Assembly: GCA_039192165.1 (NCBI GenBank)
Contig: JBCCXD010000002.1
Span: 186,001 to 250,000, forward strand
Source: Dinoroseobacter sp039192165
GTDB taxonomy: Bacteria; Pseudomonadota; Alphaproteobacteria; Rhodobacterales; Rhodobacteraceae
Direction: 5' to 3'
Length of the DNA: 64,000 nucleotides
Below the pieces are notes generated by a model. It saw only the letters and a program-made list of their open reading frames with translations, was not told the DNA's origin and made no database searches. How positions within the stretch are numbered: position 1 is the first letter of the stretch; each line of letters starts with the position of its first letter. This document shows positions 9,434 through 18,521 of the stretch, piece by piece. The translations under genes and the position numbers were made by a program.

Positions 9434-10999
9434 ATGTTTTGCCGTCAAACCGTGAGCGCGCTTGCTATCTGTGCAGCGCTTCCCGCAGCAGCGGAGGAAT
9501 TCCGCTGGTCCTCCACCACCGATCCACAAACGATGGATCCGCACGCTGTAAACTCAGCACCTGTTCTTGGCTTTCTGAACAATACCTATGAGGGGCTTGT
9601 GCGCCGCGGTCGCGATATGGCGATCGAGCCCGCGCTGGCGACGAGCTGGGAACCGATCGGAGATGGAGAGGGCTGGCGGTTCAGCCTGCGGCAGGGCGTG
9701 ACTTTCCACGACGGGTCTGCCTTCACAGCGGAAGACGTCCTTTTTTCCTATGAACGTGCTTCGTCCGAAGAAGCCGACACCCGAAGCTGGTTTGCGCCCG
9801 TCTCGGATGTGAAGGTTGTCGACGACTTCACAATTGAGATCATGACCACCGCGCCAAACCCGATTTTCCCTGACAGTATTGCCAACTGGATGATTATGGA
9901 CAGCGGGTGGGCAGAGGCGAACAATGCTGGTCGACCCGACAAGGAGCAGGGCAATTTCGCCACGCTTAACGCCAATGGAACCGGCGCGTTCATGGTCACT
10001 GCGCGCGAGCCCGGCCTGCGGACAGAATTGCAGCCCTATGATGGGTGGTGGGGCGACGTCGAGCATAATATAACCCGCGCCGAATTCACCCCGATTCAGA
10101 ACCCCGCCACAGCGGTTGCCGCTCTTCTTTCGGGCGATATCGACATGATCAACCCGGTCCCTATCCAGGACGCTGATCGTCTTTCGGGCCAACCCGGCGT
10201 GGAGGTGATCCAAGGAATCGAGGCACGTGTCATAATGCTTGGCTTCGCTCAAGAGGCTGAGACGCTAAAATATGGCGAAAGCGATGATGCGGAGAACCCA
10301 TTCCGCGACCCGGCAGTACGTCGCGCGGTTGCTCAAGCGGTGAATGTCCCTGCCATTCTGCAGACGATTATGCGTGGCAATGCCGAACCAGCCAGCCAGC
10401 TCGTAAGTCCCGCTATGCGCGGCTTTTCTGAGCCCAACGCGGCAACGGCGCCTTATGATCCAGACGCGGCCCGCGCAGCGCTGGCCGAGGCGGGCTACCC
10501 GGATGGTTTTGGCTTTGGGCTGAAATGCCCCAATGACCGATATCTCAATGACGAAGCCGTCTGCCAGGCGGTGAATTCGATGCTGTCACAGGTTGGTCTG
10601 CGACCCCAGTTGGAGACAATGCCAGTGCGGGGTTATTGGCCGCGCCTGCGCGAGGATGACTTTGACATGTATCTTCTGGGCTGGTCTCCGGGTACATTTG
10701 ATGCAGAGCACCCCGTGCGCTTTCTTGCCTCTACTCCAAACGAGGAAAAGAAGCTCGGCAGCTGGAATTTCGGAGGCTATTCGAACGCACGTGTCGATGA
10801 ACTGCTCCCTATGATCCAGTCCGAGATCGACGAGACCAAACGGCAGGCAATGCTGGATGAGGTGGCAGGCATACTTCAGGAAGAAACCGCTTACGTGCCG
10901 CTCTATGTTCAGCCGCTTCTGTGGGGCGCTCGGGACAATATCTCTCTCACTCAGCGCCCGGATAACTTCTTTATTCTGCGCTGGGTAACGGTGAACTGA
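9434..10999 (+). CDS. ABC transporter substrate-binding protein, family 5 (peptide/nickel type), second of two
   Basis: A 521-residue paralogue of the preceding binding protein, with a shorter signal peptide (MFCRQTVSALAICAALPAAA). It shares the same blocks: TMDPHAVNSAPVLG, VTFHDGSAFTAEDVLFSYERA, FRDPAVRRAVAQAVNVPAI and the CPNDRYLNDEAVCQAV segment found also in its neighbour. The two proteins diverge enough to suspect different or overlapping ligands. It lies about 130 bases before the permease genes. The Shine-Dalgarno is weak (a G run eight bases before ATG). Confidence 0.9.
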   Translation: MFCRQTVSALAICAALPAAAEEFRWSSTTDPQTMDPHAVNSAPVLGFLNNTYEGLVRRGRDMAIEPALATSWEPIGDGEGWRFSLRQGVTFHDGSAFTAEDVLFSYERASSEEADTRSWFAPVSDVKVVDDFTIEIMTTAPNPIFPDSIANWMIMDSGWAEANNAGRPDKEQGNFATLNANGTGAFMVTAREPGLRTELQPYDGWWGDVEHNITRAEFTPIQNPATAVAALLSGDIDMINPVPIQDADRLSGQPGVEVIQGIEARVIMLGFAQEAETLKYGESDDAENPFRDPAVRRAVAQAVNVPAILQTIMRGNAEPASQLVSPAMRGFSEPNAATAPYDPDAARAALAEAGYPDGFGFGLKCPNDRYLNDEAVCQAVNSMLSQVGLRPQLETMPVRGYWPRLREDDFDMYLLGWSPGTFDAEHPVRFLASTPNEEKKLGSWNFGGYSNARVDELLPMIQSEIDETKRQAMLDEVAGILQEETAYVPLYVQPLLWGARDNISLTQRPDNFFILRWVTVN

Positions 11000-11129
11000 T
11001 CTTGGGGCCAAACCAGCTCCCGCGGCGTGTCTGTTGCGCTGTGGGACCTGACGCGGCGCACGCCGTGAGAGTGTTCAATGCGCCGCCCGTGGCGCGGCAC
11101 ACCATCTGGATCAACGGGTAGGGGACGCC

Positions 11130-12116
11130 ATGCTGGCTTACATTATTCGCCGGGTTTTTCAGTCGTTTATCGTCCTTTTGATTGTAGGGTTGGTTGCCTT
11201 CTCTATGTTTCGCTTCGTCGGCGACCCGATTGACAACCTGCTTGGTCAAGAACGCACTTTGGAGGATATCGAACGTCTTCGTGCGCAGCTTGGCCTCGAT
11301 GATCCATTCCTTGTTCAGTACTGGAACTTCCTCGAACGCGCCCTGCAGGGAGACCTTGGCATCTCCTATCGCCAGTCGCGCCCGGTGGCCGAAATATTGC
11401 TTGAAAGAGCTCCCGCGACGCTGGAGCTTGCAGCTGTGTCTGCGCTGTTTGCGATCGCTTTCGGAATTATCCTTGGCATTTTCACAGCGATCCGTCGGGA
11501 CGGATGGCTCTCTAACGTGATTATGACCGTTTCGCTGATTGGGGTTTCGCTTCCAACATTCCTCATCGGAATTCTGCTCATCTATATTTTCGCAGTGGAG
11601 CTGGGCTGGCTCCCCAGCTTCGGACGAGGGGAGGTTGTTGATCTGGGCGGTTGGACAACCGGGTTCCTGACGGCGAGCGGGCTAAAGGCTCTTATATTGC
11701 CGGCAATCACGCTTGGCCTGTATCAAATGACCTTGATTATGCGCCTGGTACGCTCCGAAATGCTGGAGGTCTTGCGACAAGATTATATCCGGTTCGCGCG
11801 GGCACGTGGACTAAGGGACAAGGCGATCAATTTCCGACATGCCCTGAAGAACACGCTTGTTCCCGTGATCACTGTGACAGGACTTCAGCTTGGATCCATC
11901 ATAGCATTCGCGATCATCACGGAAACTGTCTTCCAATGGCCTGGTGTTGGGCTGCTCTTCATCAACGCGATCCAGTTCGTCGACATACCGGTTATGGCAG
12001 CATACCTGATGCTGATCTCGGTTTTGTTTGTGGGCATAAACCTCGCTGTCGACCTTCTGTATTTCGCCATCGATCCGCGCCTGCGAGATGAACGCAGCGC
12101 CGCGGGAGGAAACTGA
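11130..12116 (+). CDS. Peptide-type ABC transporter permease (DppB family)
   Basis: A 328-residue inner-membrane permease. It starts MLAYIIRRVFQSFIVLLIVGLVAF, the usual first membrane helix of DppB/OppB, and contains GDLGISYRQSRPVAEILLERAPATLEL and the EAA loop (MLEVLRQDYIRFARARGL), which contacts the ATPase. It is followed with a one-base gap by the DppC-type partner. The pair should form the channel used by both upstream binding proteins. Confidence 0.92.
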   Translation: MLAYIIRRVFQSFIVLLIVGLVAFSMFRFVGDPIDNLLGQERTLEDIERLRAQLGLDDPFLVQYWNFLERALQGDLGISYRQSRPVAEILLERAPATLELAAVSALFAIAFGIILGIFTAIRRDGWLSNVIMTVSLIGVSLPTFLIGILLIYIFAVELGWLPSFGRGEVVDLGGWTTGFLTASGLKALILPAITLGLYQMTLIMRLVRSEMLEVLRQDYIRFARARGLRDKAINFRHALKNTLVPVITVTGLQLGSIIAFAIITETVFQWPGVGLLFINAIQFVDIPVMAAYLMLISVLFVGINLAVDLLYFAIDPRLRDERSAAGGN

Positions 12117-12117
12117 C

Positions 12118-13080
12118 ATGACCGATCTTCCGCAGGAAACTCCGCTGGTTGCAGATGAGCGCGCCCGCTCGCGTCTTGCGATGGCGTGGGACAGTGACGT
12201 GGCCTATTCGTTTCGCCGGTCGCCAGTTGCGTTGATATCGACGATTGTGGTGCTCATTCTGGTCTTGTCCGCAGTTTTTGCACCACTGATCGCACCTTAC
12301 GATCCGTTCAATCCTGCATCGCTGAACCTGATGAACGGTTTCTCCGAGCCGATGGAGCCGAATGCGTTTACCGGTGATGTATTCTGGCTGGGCACGGACG
12401 ATCAGGGCCGCGATGTGTTCTCAACAATCCTCTATGGAATGCGCGTGTCGCTTTTCGTTGGGTTCGCAGCGGTTGGTTTTGCAATGGTTCTGGGCGTCAC
12501 ATTGGGCCTGATTGCAGGTTACCTCGGCGGCTGGGTTGAAACGCTGATCATGCGTATCGCCGATGTACAGCTGACTTTTCCGGCGATCCTGGTTGCGATG
12601 CTGATTTTCGGAATCGCTAAGGGAATTACACCAGTCGAATACCGAGACCAGATGGCAATCTGGGTGCTGATTCTGGCGATCGGGCTTTCCGACTGGGTAC
12701 AATTCGCGCGCGTCGTGCGCGGCGCCACTCTTGTTGAGAAGAGCAAAGAATACGTGCAGGCGGCACGCATGATTGGGCGCGGGTCCGGCGCGATCATGAT
12801 GCGCCACATCTTACCCAATGTCCTGTCGCCAGTACTTGTCATCGCAACGATCTCGCTCGCTCTGGCGATAATAGCCGAAGCCACTCTAAGCTTTCTTGGC
12901 GTGGGCGCTCCGCCCACTCAACCGTCGCTCGGTACTCTGATCCGAATAGGGCAAGGCTTTTTGTTTTCGGGAGAGTGGTGGATCCTCTTCTTCCCTGCGG
13001 TAACGCTTCTTGCGCTGGCGCTGAGCGTAAACTTGCTGGGTGACTGGTTGCGTGATGCGTTGAACCCGAGGTTGCGATGA
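12118..13080 (+). CDS. Peptide-type ABC transporter permease (DppC family)
   Basis: A 320-residue inner-membrane permease starting MTDLPQETPLVADERARS. The longer ORF from 12088 would overlap dppB. The ATG at 12118 follows GGGAGGA by eight bases and is preferred. The N-terminal region holds the DppC hallmark LIAPYDPF and LGTDDQGRDVFSTILYG. The EAA-like loop is seen at KSKEYVQAARMIGRGSGAIM. The fused ATPase gene follows after an unusual 490-bp gap on the same strand. Confidence 0.92.
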   Translation: MTDLPQETPLVADERARSRLAMAWDSDVAYSFRRSPVALISTIVVLILVLSAVFAPLIAPYDPFNPASLNLMNGFSEPMEPNAFTGDVFWLGTDDQGRDVFSTILYGMRVSLFVGFAAVGFAMVLGVTLGLIAGYLGGWVETLIMRIADVQLTFPAILVAMLIFGIAKGITPVEYRDQMAIWVLILAIGLSDWVQFARVVRGATLVEKSKEYVQAARMIGRGSGAIMMRHILPNVLSPVLVIATISLALAIIAEATLSFLGVGAPPTQPSLGTLIRIGQGFLFSGEWWILFFPAVTLLALALSVNLLGDWLRDALNPRLR

Positions 13081-13084
13081 CCGT

Positions 13085-13276
13085 TTATCCGGCTTTCTCG
13101 AAACGCGTTTTCATGTCCTGCACCGGCGCATCCGTGCACCAGAGCGTGTCGGCCGATACAGTCCATACGGCGCGCCCCTCGGACGCATTAACAATGATCT
13201 GGCCTGGTGCAGTCTCGACCAGCGAGGGATTCAAAAGGTTTAAAAAAACTGCGAGCATTTCTGCTGTCATGCACAT
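13085..13276 (-). CDS. Small protein of unknown function, antisense inside the peptide importer operon
   Basis: A 63-residue ORF on the strand opposite to the surrounding operon, reading MCMTAEMLAVFLNLL... It has an exact AAGGAG Shine-Dalgarno eight bases before its ATG at 13276, which is the main argument that it is real. It ends four bases from the end of the dppC-type gene. No domain is recognised and the composition is mildly hydrophobic at the N-terminus. It may be a genuine small gene or a chance ORF in a degraded spacer. Confidence 0.4.
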   Translation of the reverse strand: MCMTAEMLAVFLNLLNPSLVETAPGQIIVNASEGRAVWTVSADTLWCTDAPVQDMKTRFEKAG

Positions 13277-13569
13277 GGAGGACACTCCTTTGTCTTGTGC
13301 TCAAAGGCGCCGCATTCCTCCCGCGCGGCAGGTGCCTTGGAAGATAGCATCTATGGTTCTGCCGTTGCCCGCGGCTGTGGTGGAGCGCGCGGTGCTATTG
13401 CGGCAAGACGCTCAGCAATTGAGCAATTCGGATGCTCTGCGCCGGAGTTACAGGCGATCTCAGAATGCTCAATCTCGGATGCCGGGAGCACATCTATGAC
13501 CCTTTCGGAATGGTTTGAGATGCGCCCGGGCGCCCAAATCAGAATTACCCACATCGACGCGAGGCTGCG
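13277..13569. other. Spacer with no confident gene inside the importer operon
   Basis: About 290 bases with no recognised product. On the plus strand an open frame ends in MTLSEWFEMRPGAQIRITHI... (ATG at 13498, GGGAG seven bases upstream), and its stop overlaps the start of the double ATPase gene as ATGA. This could be a 25-codon leader peptide that couples translation to the ATPase, or the tail of a decayed gene. Confidence 0.35.
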
Positions 13570-15288
13570 ATGACAGATACCCTTCTCGGCATCTCTGATT
13601 TGTCAGTTCATTTTCCGACGCGGTATCAGGTGTTCGTTGCTGTGAACGAGGCCTCGCTGGCGGTCGAACCGGGCGAAATACACGGCCTTGTAGGAGAGTC
13701 CGGCGCCGGAAAATCCACGATCGGGGCTGCGATCATGGGGTTGCTGGATCCACCTGGATTTATCGCGGGTGGCACTGTCCAGTTTCAGGGCGAAAAGATC
13801 AATGGCCGCGACGCTGAAAGTATGCGCTCGCTGCGTGGTGCACGGATCTCGATGATTTTTCAGGACCCGCTCACCTCTCTAAATCCACTTTTCACTGTCG
13901 AACAGCAACTGGTCGAAACGATCCAACTCCACCTAAAGATGTCCGAAGCGGACGCGAAAAAAAGGGCCGTTGAGCTGTTGGACCGCGTTGGGATTCCAAA
14001 CCCGTCCGAGCGGGTAAAGCAGTATCCGCACCAGTTTTCGGGTGGGATGCGGCAGCGTGTCGTGATCGCTTTGGCGCTCTGCTCTGATCCCGAAGTCATT
14101 ATTGCTGATGAACCAACGACGGCTCTGGACGTATCGATTCAGGCCCAAATTCTTGAACTGATCAAAGAGCTGGCGCGAGAGAGGCAGGTCGGGGTTATCC
14201 TGATCACCCATGACATGGGTGTGATCGCGGACACAACTGACAAGGTTACGGTGATGTATCGCGGCAAGGTGGTGGAAACCGGCGCGACCGCCCAGGTGCT
14301 CGGCGCCCCTCGGCATGACTACACCAAATCACTCATTGCCGCCGTCCCGCGACCGACCCTCAAGGTGCATCGATTTCCGCAACTGTCTTACGGCGGCCGT
14401 GAGATCGAGTTTAAAATCGAAGATCTCGCGCGCAATTGGCCGAAGCCCAAAACCTCGATGTCAGGGACACTCGTCAAGCTGGAAGGCATCAGCAAGAAGT
14501 TCGTAACCCGCGCGTCGATCATTCCATCGCGGCGCAAGCTCTTCACCGCGGTCGACAATGTGAGCTTTGATATCAAGGAAGGCGAGGTGTTCGGTCTCGT
14601 AGGGGAAAGCGGTTCCGGAAAATCGACGGTCGCCCGCATGATCGCGACGCTGTACGAGGTAAACGGAGGCAAGATCTTCTTTGATGATAAGGAGATAACA
14701 GGGCTGAAAAGCGGACCAGAGCTACAGGCGTACCGCCGACAGATCCAGATGATCTTCCAAGATCCGTTTTCCAGCCTGAACCCACGTATGCGCGTCGATG
14801 ACATTATCGCTGAGCCTGCCCGCCATCACCGGCTTCTGGAGGGCGACGCGCTTAAGGCGCGGGTTTCGGAGCTATTGGAGCGTGTCGGCCTGAGTAAGGA
14901 TGCGGGGCTAAAGTACCCACACGAATTTTCCGGGGGCCAGAGGCAGCGGATATCGATCGCACGTGCCCTTGCCACACAGCCTAGGTTTTTGATCTGTGAC
15001 GAACCAACATCGGCGCTCGATGTGTCCATTCAGGCTCAGATCTTGAACATCCTAAAGGACCTTCAGCAGCATTTGGGTCTGACGATGCTGTTTATCAGTC
15101 ACGACTTGCCGGTTGTGCGCCAGATGTGTGATCGCGTTGGCGTTATGCGCCACGGGAAGTTGGTGGAATTGGCGGAAACAGAGGCTCTATTCTCTGATCC
15201 GCAGAACGCATATACCAAGGAGCTTCTGGGTCTGATGCCGAAGCTGGAAGGCTTGTCGATGGAAGGGATCGAGGCGCAGAGCGCGTGA
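13570..15288 (+). CDS. Fused double ATP-binding protein of the peptide importer (DppD-DppF type)
   Basis: A 572-residue protein with two complete ABC ATPase domains, as in the GsiA/YejF type. The first domain (about residues 1-265) has Walker A GESGAGKST, signature FSGGMRQRV and Walker B VIIADEPTTALD. The second (about 300-560) has GESGSGKST, FSGGQRQRI and FLICDEPTSALD. Each is followed by the oligopeptide-type C-terminal extension. It energises the two upstream permeases. Its stop is one base from the convergent bhcR stop. Confidence 0.93.
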   Translation: MTDTLLGISDLSVHFPTRYQVFVAVNEASLAVEPGEIHGLVGESGAGKSTIGAAIMGLLDPPGFIAGGTVQFQGEKINGRDAESMRSLRGARISMIFQDPLTSLNPLFTVEQQLVETIQLHLKMSEADAKKRAVELLDRVGIPNPSERVKQYPHQFSGGMRQRVVIALALCSDPEVIIADEPTTALDVSIQAQILELIKELARERQVGVILITHDMGVIADTTDKVTVMYRGKVVETGATAQVLGAPRHDYTKSLIAAVPRPTLKVHRFPQLSYGGREIEFKIEDLARNWPKPKTSMSGTLVKLEGISKKFVTRASIIPSRRKLFTAVDNVSFDIKEGEVFGLVGESGSGKSTVARMIATLYEVNGGKIFFDDKEITGLKSGPELQAYRRQIQMIFQDPFSSLNPRMRVDDIIAEPARHHRLLEGDALKARVSELLERVGLSKDAGLKYPHEFSGGQRQRISIARALATQPRFLICDEPTSALDVSIQAQILNILKDLQQHLGLTMLFISHDLPVVRQMCDRVGVMRHGKLVELAETEALFSDPQNAYTKELLGLMPKLEGLSMEGIEAQSA

Positions 15289-15289
15289 T

Positions 15290-16132
15290 CTATTCTGCGG
15301 CAGCACGCGGGAGCTGACCGCCGATGCGATCGGTCACTTCTGCGGCCGCCGATGCAACCGCGGCCCCCAGCCCGGGCAGCGCAGCTTCCGAGAAGCGCGC
15401 AGACGGTCCGGAAACCGAGATACCCGCTGCCGGTTCACCATAACCGTCGTAGATTACGGCTGCGACGCAGCTCATCCCTTCGAAGCGTTCTTGATCATCG
15501 AAAGACCAGCCGCGCGCCCGGGTTTTTTCCAGATCGTCCAAGAGTGCTTCTGGAGAAGTCAGTGTCTTGAAAGAGAAGCTTTGTAGTCCTGTTCGGGTTA
15601 AAAGCCGTTCCACGTCTGGTTGTGGCATGGCCGCCAGCAGCGCCTTGCCAATCCCGCTGGCATGCATCGGACCACGGGAGCCCGGTCGATGAAATGCGCG
15701 AATTGGGTTGTGCGTTTCGACTTGCCCGATGAACACAACGTGGTCGGCGTCGAAAATACCCATATTGGCTGTCTCGCCTGTCGCCTCCATTAAGCTGCGC
15801 ATCGTTGACCGCCCGACCTCCAATAGATTTGTCCGCTGCATAAAAGCCGATCCAACCCGAAAGGCCTCCAAGCCGACACGCCAAGTCTGCGTTTCCTCGT
15901 CGATGTCTACAAAACCATGCTTTTCAAGCGTGGCAAGGACCCGGTGCGCTGTTGAAGCTGGCATGCCAAGCCGCATGGACATGTCCGACAGAGTGCCTCC
16001 GCCATCTCGCGCAAGCGCGCTCAAAACCGCGAGGCCTCGGTCAAGGGCCTGGATCGTACTGGCGGAACTGTCAGTGAAGGCAGATTTAGGCCGTCCGCGC
16101 CCCCGCCGTTTCGATGTCGTTTGGTCGTTCAT
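15290..16132 (-). CDS. bhcR: IclR-family regulator of the beta-hydroxyaspartate cycle, BhcR
   Basis: A 280-residue IclR regulator. After a basic N-terminus (SKRRGRGRPK) comes the winged helix-turn-helix (about residues 30-90; LSDMSMRLGMPASTAHRVLATLEKHGF) and the IclR effector domain (MHASGIGKALLA, RARGWSFDDQERFEGMSCVAAVIYD). A GTG three bases further upstream is possible, but the ATG at 16132 has GGAGG seven bases before it. It is divergent from bhcA, the arrangement known for BhcR, which responds to glyoxylate in Paracoccus. The name rests on context plus family. Confidence 0.88.
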   Translation of the reverse strand: MNDQTTSKRRGRGRPKSAFTDSSASTIQALDRGLAVLSALARDGGGTLSDMSMRLGMPASTAHRVLATLEKHGFVDIDEETQTWRVGLEAFRVGSAFMQRTNLLEVGRSTMRSLMEATGETANMGIFDADHVVFIGQVETHNPIRAFHRPGSRGPMHASGIGKALLAAMPQPDVERLLTRTGLQSFSFKTLTSPEALLDDLEKTRARGWSFDDQERFEGMSCVAAVIYDGYGEPAAGISVSGPSARFSEAALPGLGAAVASAAAEVTDRIGGQLPRAAAE

Positions 16133-16268
16133 CACCTGTCCTCCGGTCTCGTTATACAGTATTGTTCGCTGAAAATTTTTTTCAATATGTTTCTTCTAGC
16201 GGCCTTTGGAAAAGATTAAATCTCAATTTTTCAGTATGTAAGCTACAATTTTTCGAAAATAAAAAATA

Positions 16269-16287
16269 TTTCCAAAAAAATTGGAAA
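16269..16287. promoter_or_regulatory. Candidate BhcR operator in the bhcR-bhcA divergent region
   Basis: The 200-bp region between the divergent genes is clearly AT-rich. It contains an inverted repeat TTTCCAA-5 bases-TTGGAAA, about 45 bases before the bhcA start. IclR proteins commonly bind such GGAAA/TTTCC palindromes. The assignment to BhcR is inferred from position and symmetry. Confidence 0.5.
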
Positions 16288-16332
16288 ATAGGTTTGAAGG
16301 TGCTATCTACCCCTCGAGAAGGAGAGAGGCCT

Positions 16333-17523
16333 ATGTTTGAACAAAACCCCATATTCATCCCCGGCCCGACGAATGTGCCCGACCGCCTGCGTCGTGCAAT
16401 GGACCGTCAGACTGTGGATCATCGTTCTCCGTATTTTGGGGAAATGCTGCCGCGCCTGAAGGCGGGCGTCCGGAAGGTTTTCAACACACAGGACGCTGAA
16501 GTGCTGTTATTCCCGGCCTCTGGCACAGGGGGTTGGGAAGCAGCTGTGACCAATACTCTTTCACCCGGAGACAAGGTCCTGATTGCGCGCTACGGTATGT
16601 TCAGTCACCGCTGGATTGACCTTTGCGAACGCCATGGACTCGACGTTCAGATCATTGAGTGCGAATGGGGCACGGGCGCGCCGGCAGACAAGTTCGCTGA
16701 AGCGCTTTCCGCGGACACCGATCGCCTGATCAAGGCGGTTCTGGTGACGCACAATGAAACCGCAACCGGTGTTCGGTCCGATATCGCCGCGGTTCGGCGC
16801 GCTATGAACAGCGCCAATCATCCTGCGCTTCTTTTTGTTGACTGCGTGAGTTCGCTTGGATCTATGCCGTTCGACATGGATGGCTGGGGCGTTGATATAG
16901 CAATTACCGGCAGCCAGAAGGGCTTTATGTTGTTCACCGGCATGTGCATCGTTGCCATCAGCGCGAAGGCGCTTGAGGCGCGCAGCACGGCCAAGCTGCC
17001 GCGTACCTTCCTCAGCTTCGACGATATGATCAATGCAAACAACGGGGGCGGGTATCCATATACACCACCGATCCAGTTGATGTTTGGGCTCGAAGAGAGC
17101 CTCAAGATGCTCGAGGAAGAGGGGTTGGACCGTGTGTATGCGCGGCACTACCGGCTTGCGGAAGGGGTGCGCCGCGCTGTTAATGCCTGGGGTTTGAAGC
17201 TTTGCGCGCAAAGTCCAGAGCTTTACTCCGACAGCGTCAGCGCCATCTATGTTCCAGAAGGCTTTGACAGCAATGAACTCTGCGCGCATGCCTTGGAAAA
17301 ATACGACGTCAGCTTTGGCGTTGGTCTTGGAAAGATGAACGGTCGCGCGTTCCGGATCGGGCATCTGGGTGCTTTGACTGATGTAACAGTGTTGTCTGGG
17401 CTTGCAACGATTGAGATGGCCATGGCCGATCTCGACTATCCGATTGTTCTGGGCTCTGGCGTGGCCGCAGCCCAACAATTCTATCGCACAACGGCGGGCG
17501 CCAGCCTCGCCAAAGCTGCCTGA
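16333..17523 (+). CDS. bhcA: Aspartate-glyoxylate aminotransferase BhcA
   Basis: A 396-residue class V, PLP-dependent aminotransferase. In the beta-hydroxyaspartate cycle it moves the amino group of aspartate to glyoxylate, giving glycine and oxaloacetate. The N-terminus (IFIPGPTNVPDRLRRAM) and the PLP-lysine region (AITGSQKGFM, Lys196) match the alanine/serine-glyoxylate aminotransferase group. The ORF extends upstream to 16114, but the ATG at 16333 follows AAGGAGAGAGG and gives the family N-terminus. Taken alone it could be called serine-glyoxylate aminotransferase; the bhcR-bhcBCD context decides. Confidence 0.92.
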   Translation: MFEQNPIFIPGPTNVPDRLRRAMDRQTVDHRSPYFGEMLPRLKAGVRKVFNTQDAEVLLFPASGTGGWEAAVTNTLSPGDKVLIARYGMFSHRWIDLCERHGLDVQIIECEWGTGAPADKFAEALSADTDRLIKAVLVTHNETATGVRSDIAAVRRAMNSANHPALLFVDCVSSLGSMPFDMDGWGVDIAITGSQKGFMLFTGMCIVAISAKALEARSTAKLPRTFLSFDDMINANNGGGYPYTPPIQLMFGLEESLKMLEEEGLDRVYARHYRLAEGVRRAVNAWGLKLCAQSPELYSDSVSAIYVPEGFDSNELCAHALEKYDVSFGVGLGKMNGRAFRIGHLGALTDVTVLSGLATIEMAMADLDYPIVLGSGVAAAQQFYRTTAGASLAKAA

Positions 17524-17532
17524 GGAAAGATC

Positions 17533-18507
17533 ATGAAAGACTCGATCGAACCTTCCGTTATCCCGACCTATGATGATGTCGTTGCCGCACATGAACGGAT
17601 CAAACCGCATATTCATCGCACGCCGGTTTTGACCTCGTCCTATTTTAACGAGCTGGTAGGGGCCGAGCTGTTCTTCAAGTGCGAGAACTTTCAGAAAGCC
17701 GGTGCCTTCAAGGTGCGTGGGGCATCAAATGCGGTGTTTGGCTTGTCGGACGATATGGCAGAACGCGGTGTGGCGACACACTCGTCCGGAAACCATGCCT
17801 TGTCGCTGAGCTATGCGGCTGGTCGGCGTGGTATCCCCTGCAACGTCGTGATGCCAAGGACCGCACCGGAGGCAAAGAAAGCTGCTGTGCGCGGATACGG
17901 TGGGATCATTACAGAATGTGAACCGTCGACAACCTCTCGGGAGGCTGTATTTGCGGAGGTGCAGGAAAGAACCGGTGCCGAGTTCGTTCACCCGTACAAT
18001 GATCCGCGCGTGGTGGCGGGGCAGGGGACGTGCTCGCGGGAGTTTATGGACCAGACAGACGGTTTGGACATGGTCATCGCGCCGATCGGAGGCGGAGGGA
18101 TGATTTCCGGCTGTTGCCTTACGCTGAGCACCATTGCTCCTGAAGTTGAAATTATTGCTGCCGAGCCAGAGCAGGCGGACGACGCGTATCGCAGCTTTAA
18201 AGCGGGTCACATCATTGCCGACGATGCGCCAGTGACCATTGCGGACGGCCTGAAGGTCCCGCTGAAAGACCTCACCTGGCATTTCGTGTCGAACCATGTT
18301 TCTGACATCCTGACAGCGTCGGAGCAGGAGATCATTGATGCAATGAAAATCACCTGGCAGCGCATGAAGATTGTGATGGAGCCAAGCTGCGCCGTGCCGC
18401 TTGCCACAATACTGAAAAACAAGGAAAAATTCGCCGGCAAACGCGTCGGTGTCATCGTTACCGGCGGCAATGTCGATCTCGACAAATTGCCGTGGATCAC
18501 AGGTTAA
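17533..18507 (+). CDS. bhcB: Beta-hydroxyaspartate dehydratase BhcB
   Basis: A 324-residue fold-type II PLP enzyme of the threonine dehydratase/serine racemase family. In the cycle it dehydrates (2R,3S)-beta-hydroxyaspartate to iminosuccinate. The PLP-lysine motif is FQKAGAFKVRGASNAV (Lys60) and the phosphate-binding glycine loop is GGGGMISG. SSGNHALSLS is also typical of the family. It starts nine bases after bhcA. Without the neighbours it would be annotated as a threonine ammonia-lyase. Confidence 0.91.
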   Translation: MKDSIEPSVIPTYDDVVAAHERIKPHIHRTPVLTSSYFNELVGAELFFKCENFQKAGAFKVRGASNAVFGLSDDMAERGVATHSSGNHALSLSYAAGRRGIPCNVVMPRTAPEAKKAAVRGYGGIITECEPSTTSREAVFAEVQERTGAEFVHPYNDPRVVAGQGTCSREFMDQTDGLDMVIAPIGGGGMISGCCLTLSTIAPEVEIIAAEPEQADDAYRSFKAGHIIADDAPVTIADGLKVPLKDLTWHFVSNHVSDILTASEQEIIDAMKITWQRMKIVMEPSCAVPLATILKNKEKFAGKRVGVIVTGGNVDLDKLPWITG

Positions 18508-18521
18508 GCGGGGAGAATACC

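Noticed and set aside
13077..13499. 140-codon plus-strand frame beginning ATGA at the dppC-type stop
   Set aside because: The coupled start is suggestive, but the sequence is low-complexity in a shadow-like way, has no domain and overlaps the better supported minus-strand small gene.
16561..17616. 351-codon open frame on the minus strand
   Set aside because: Antisense to bhcA, with no recognisable domain.
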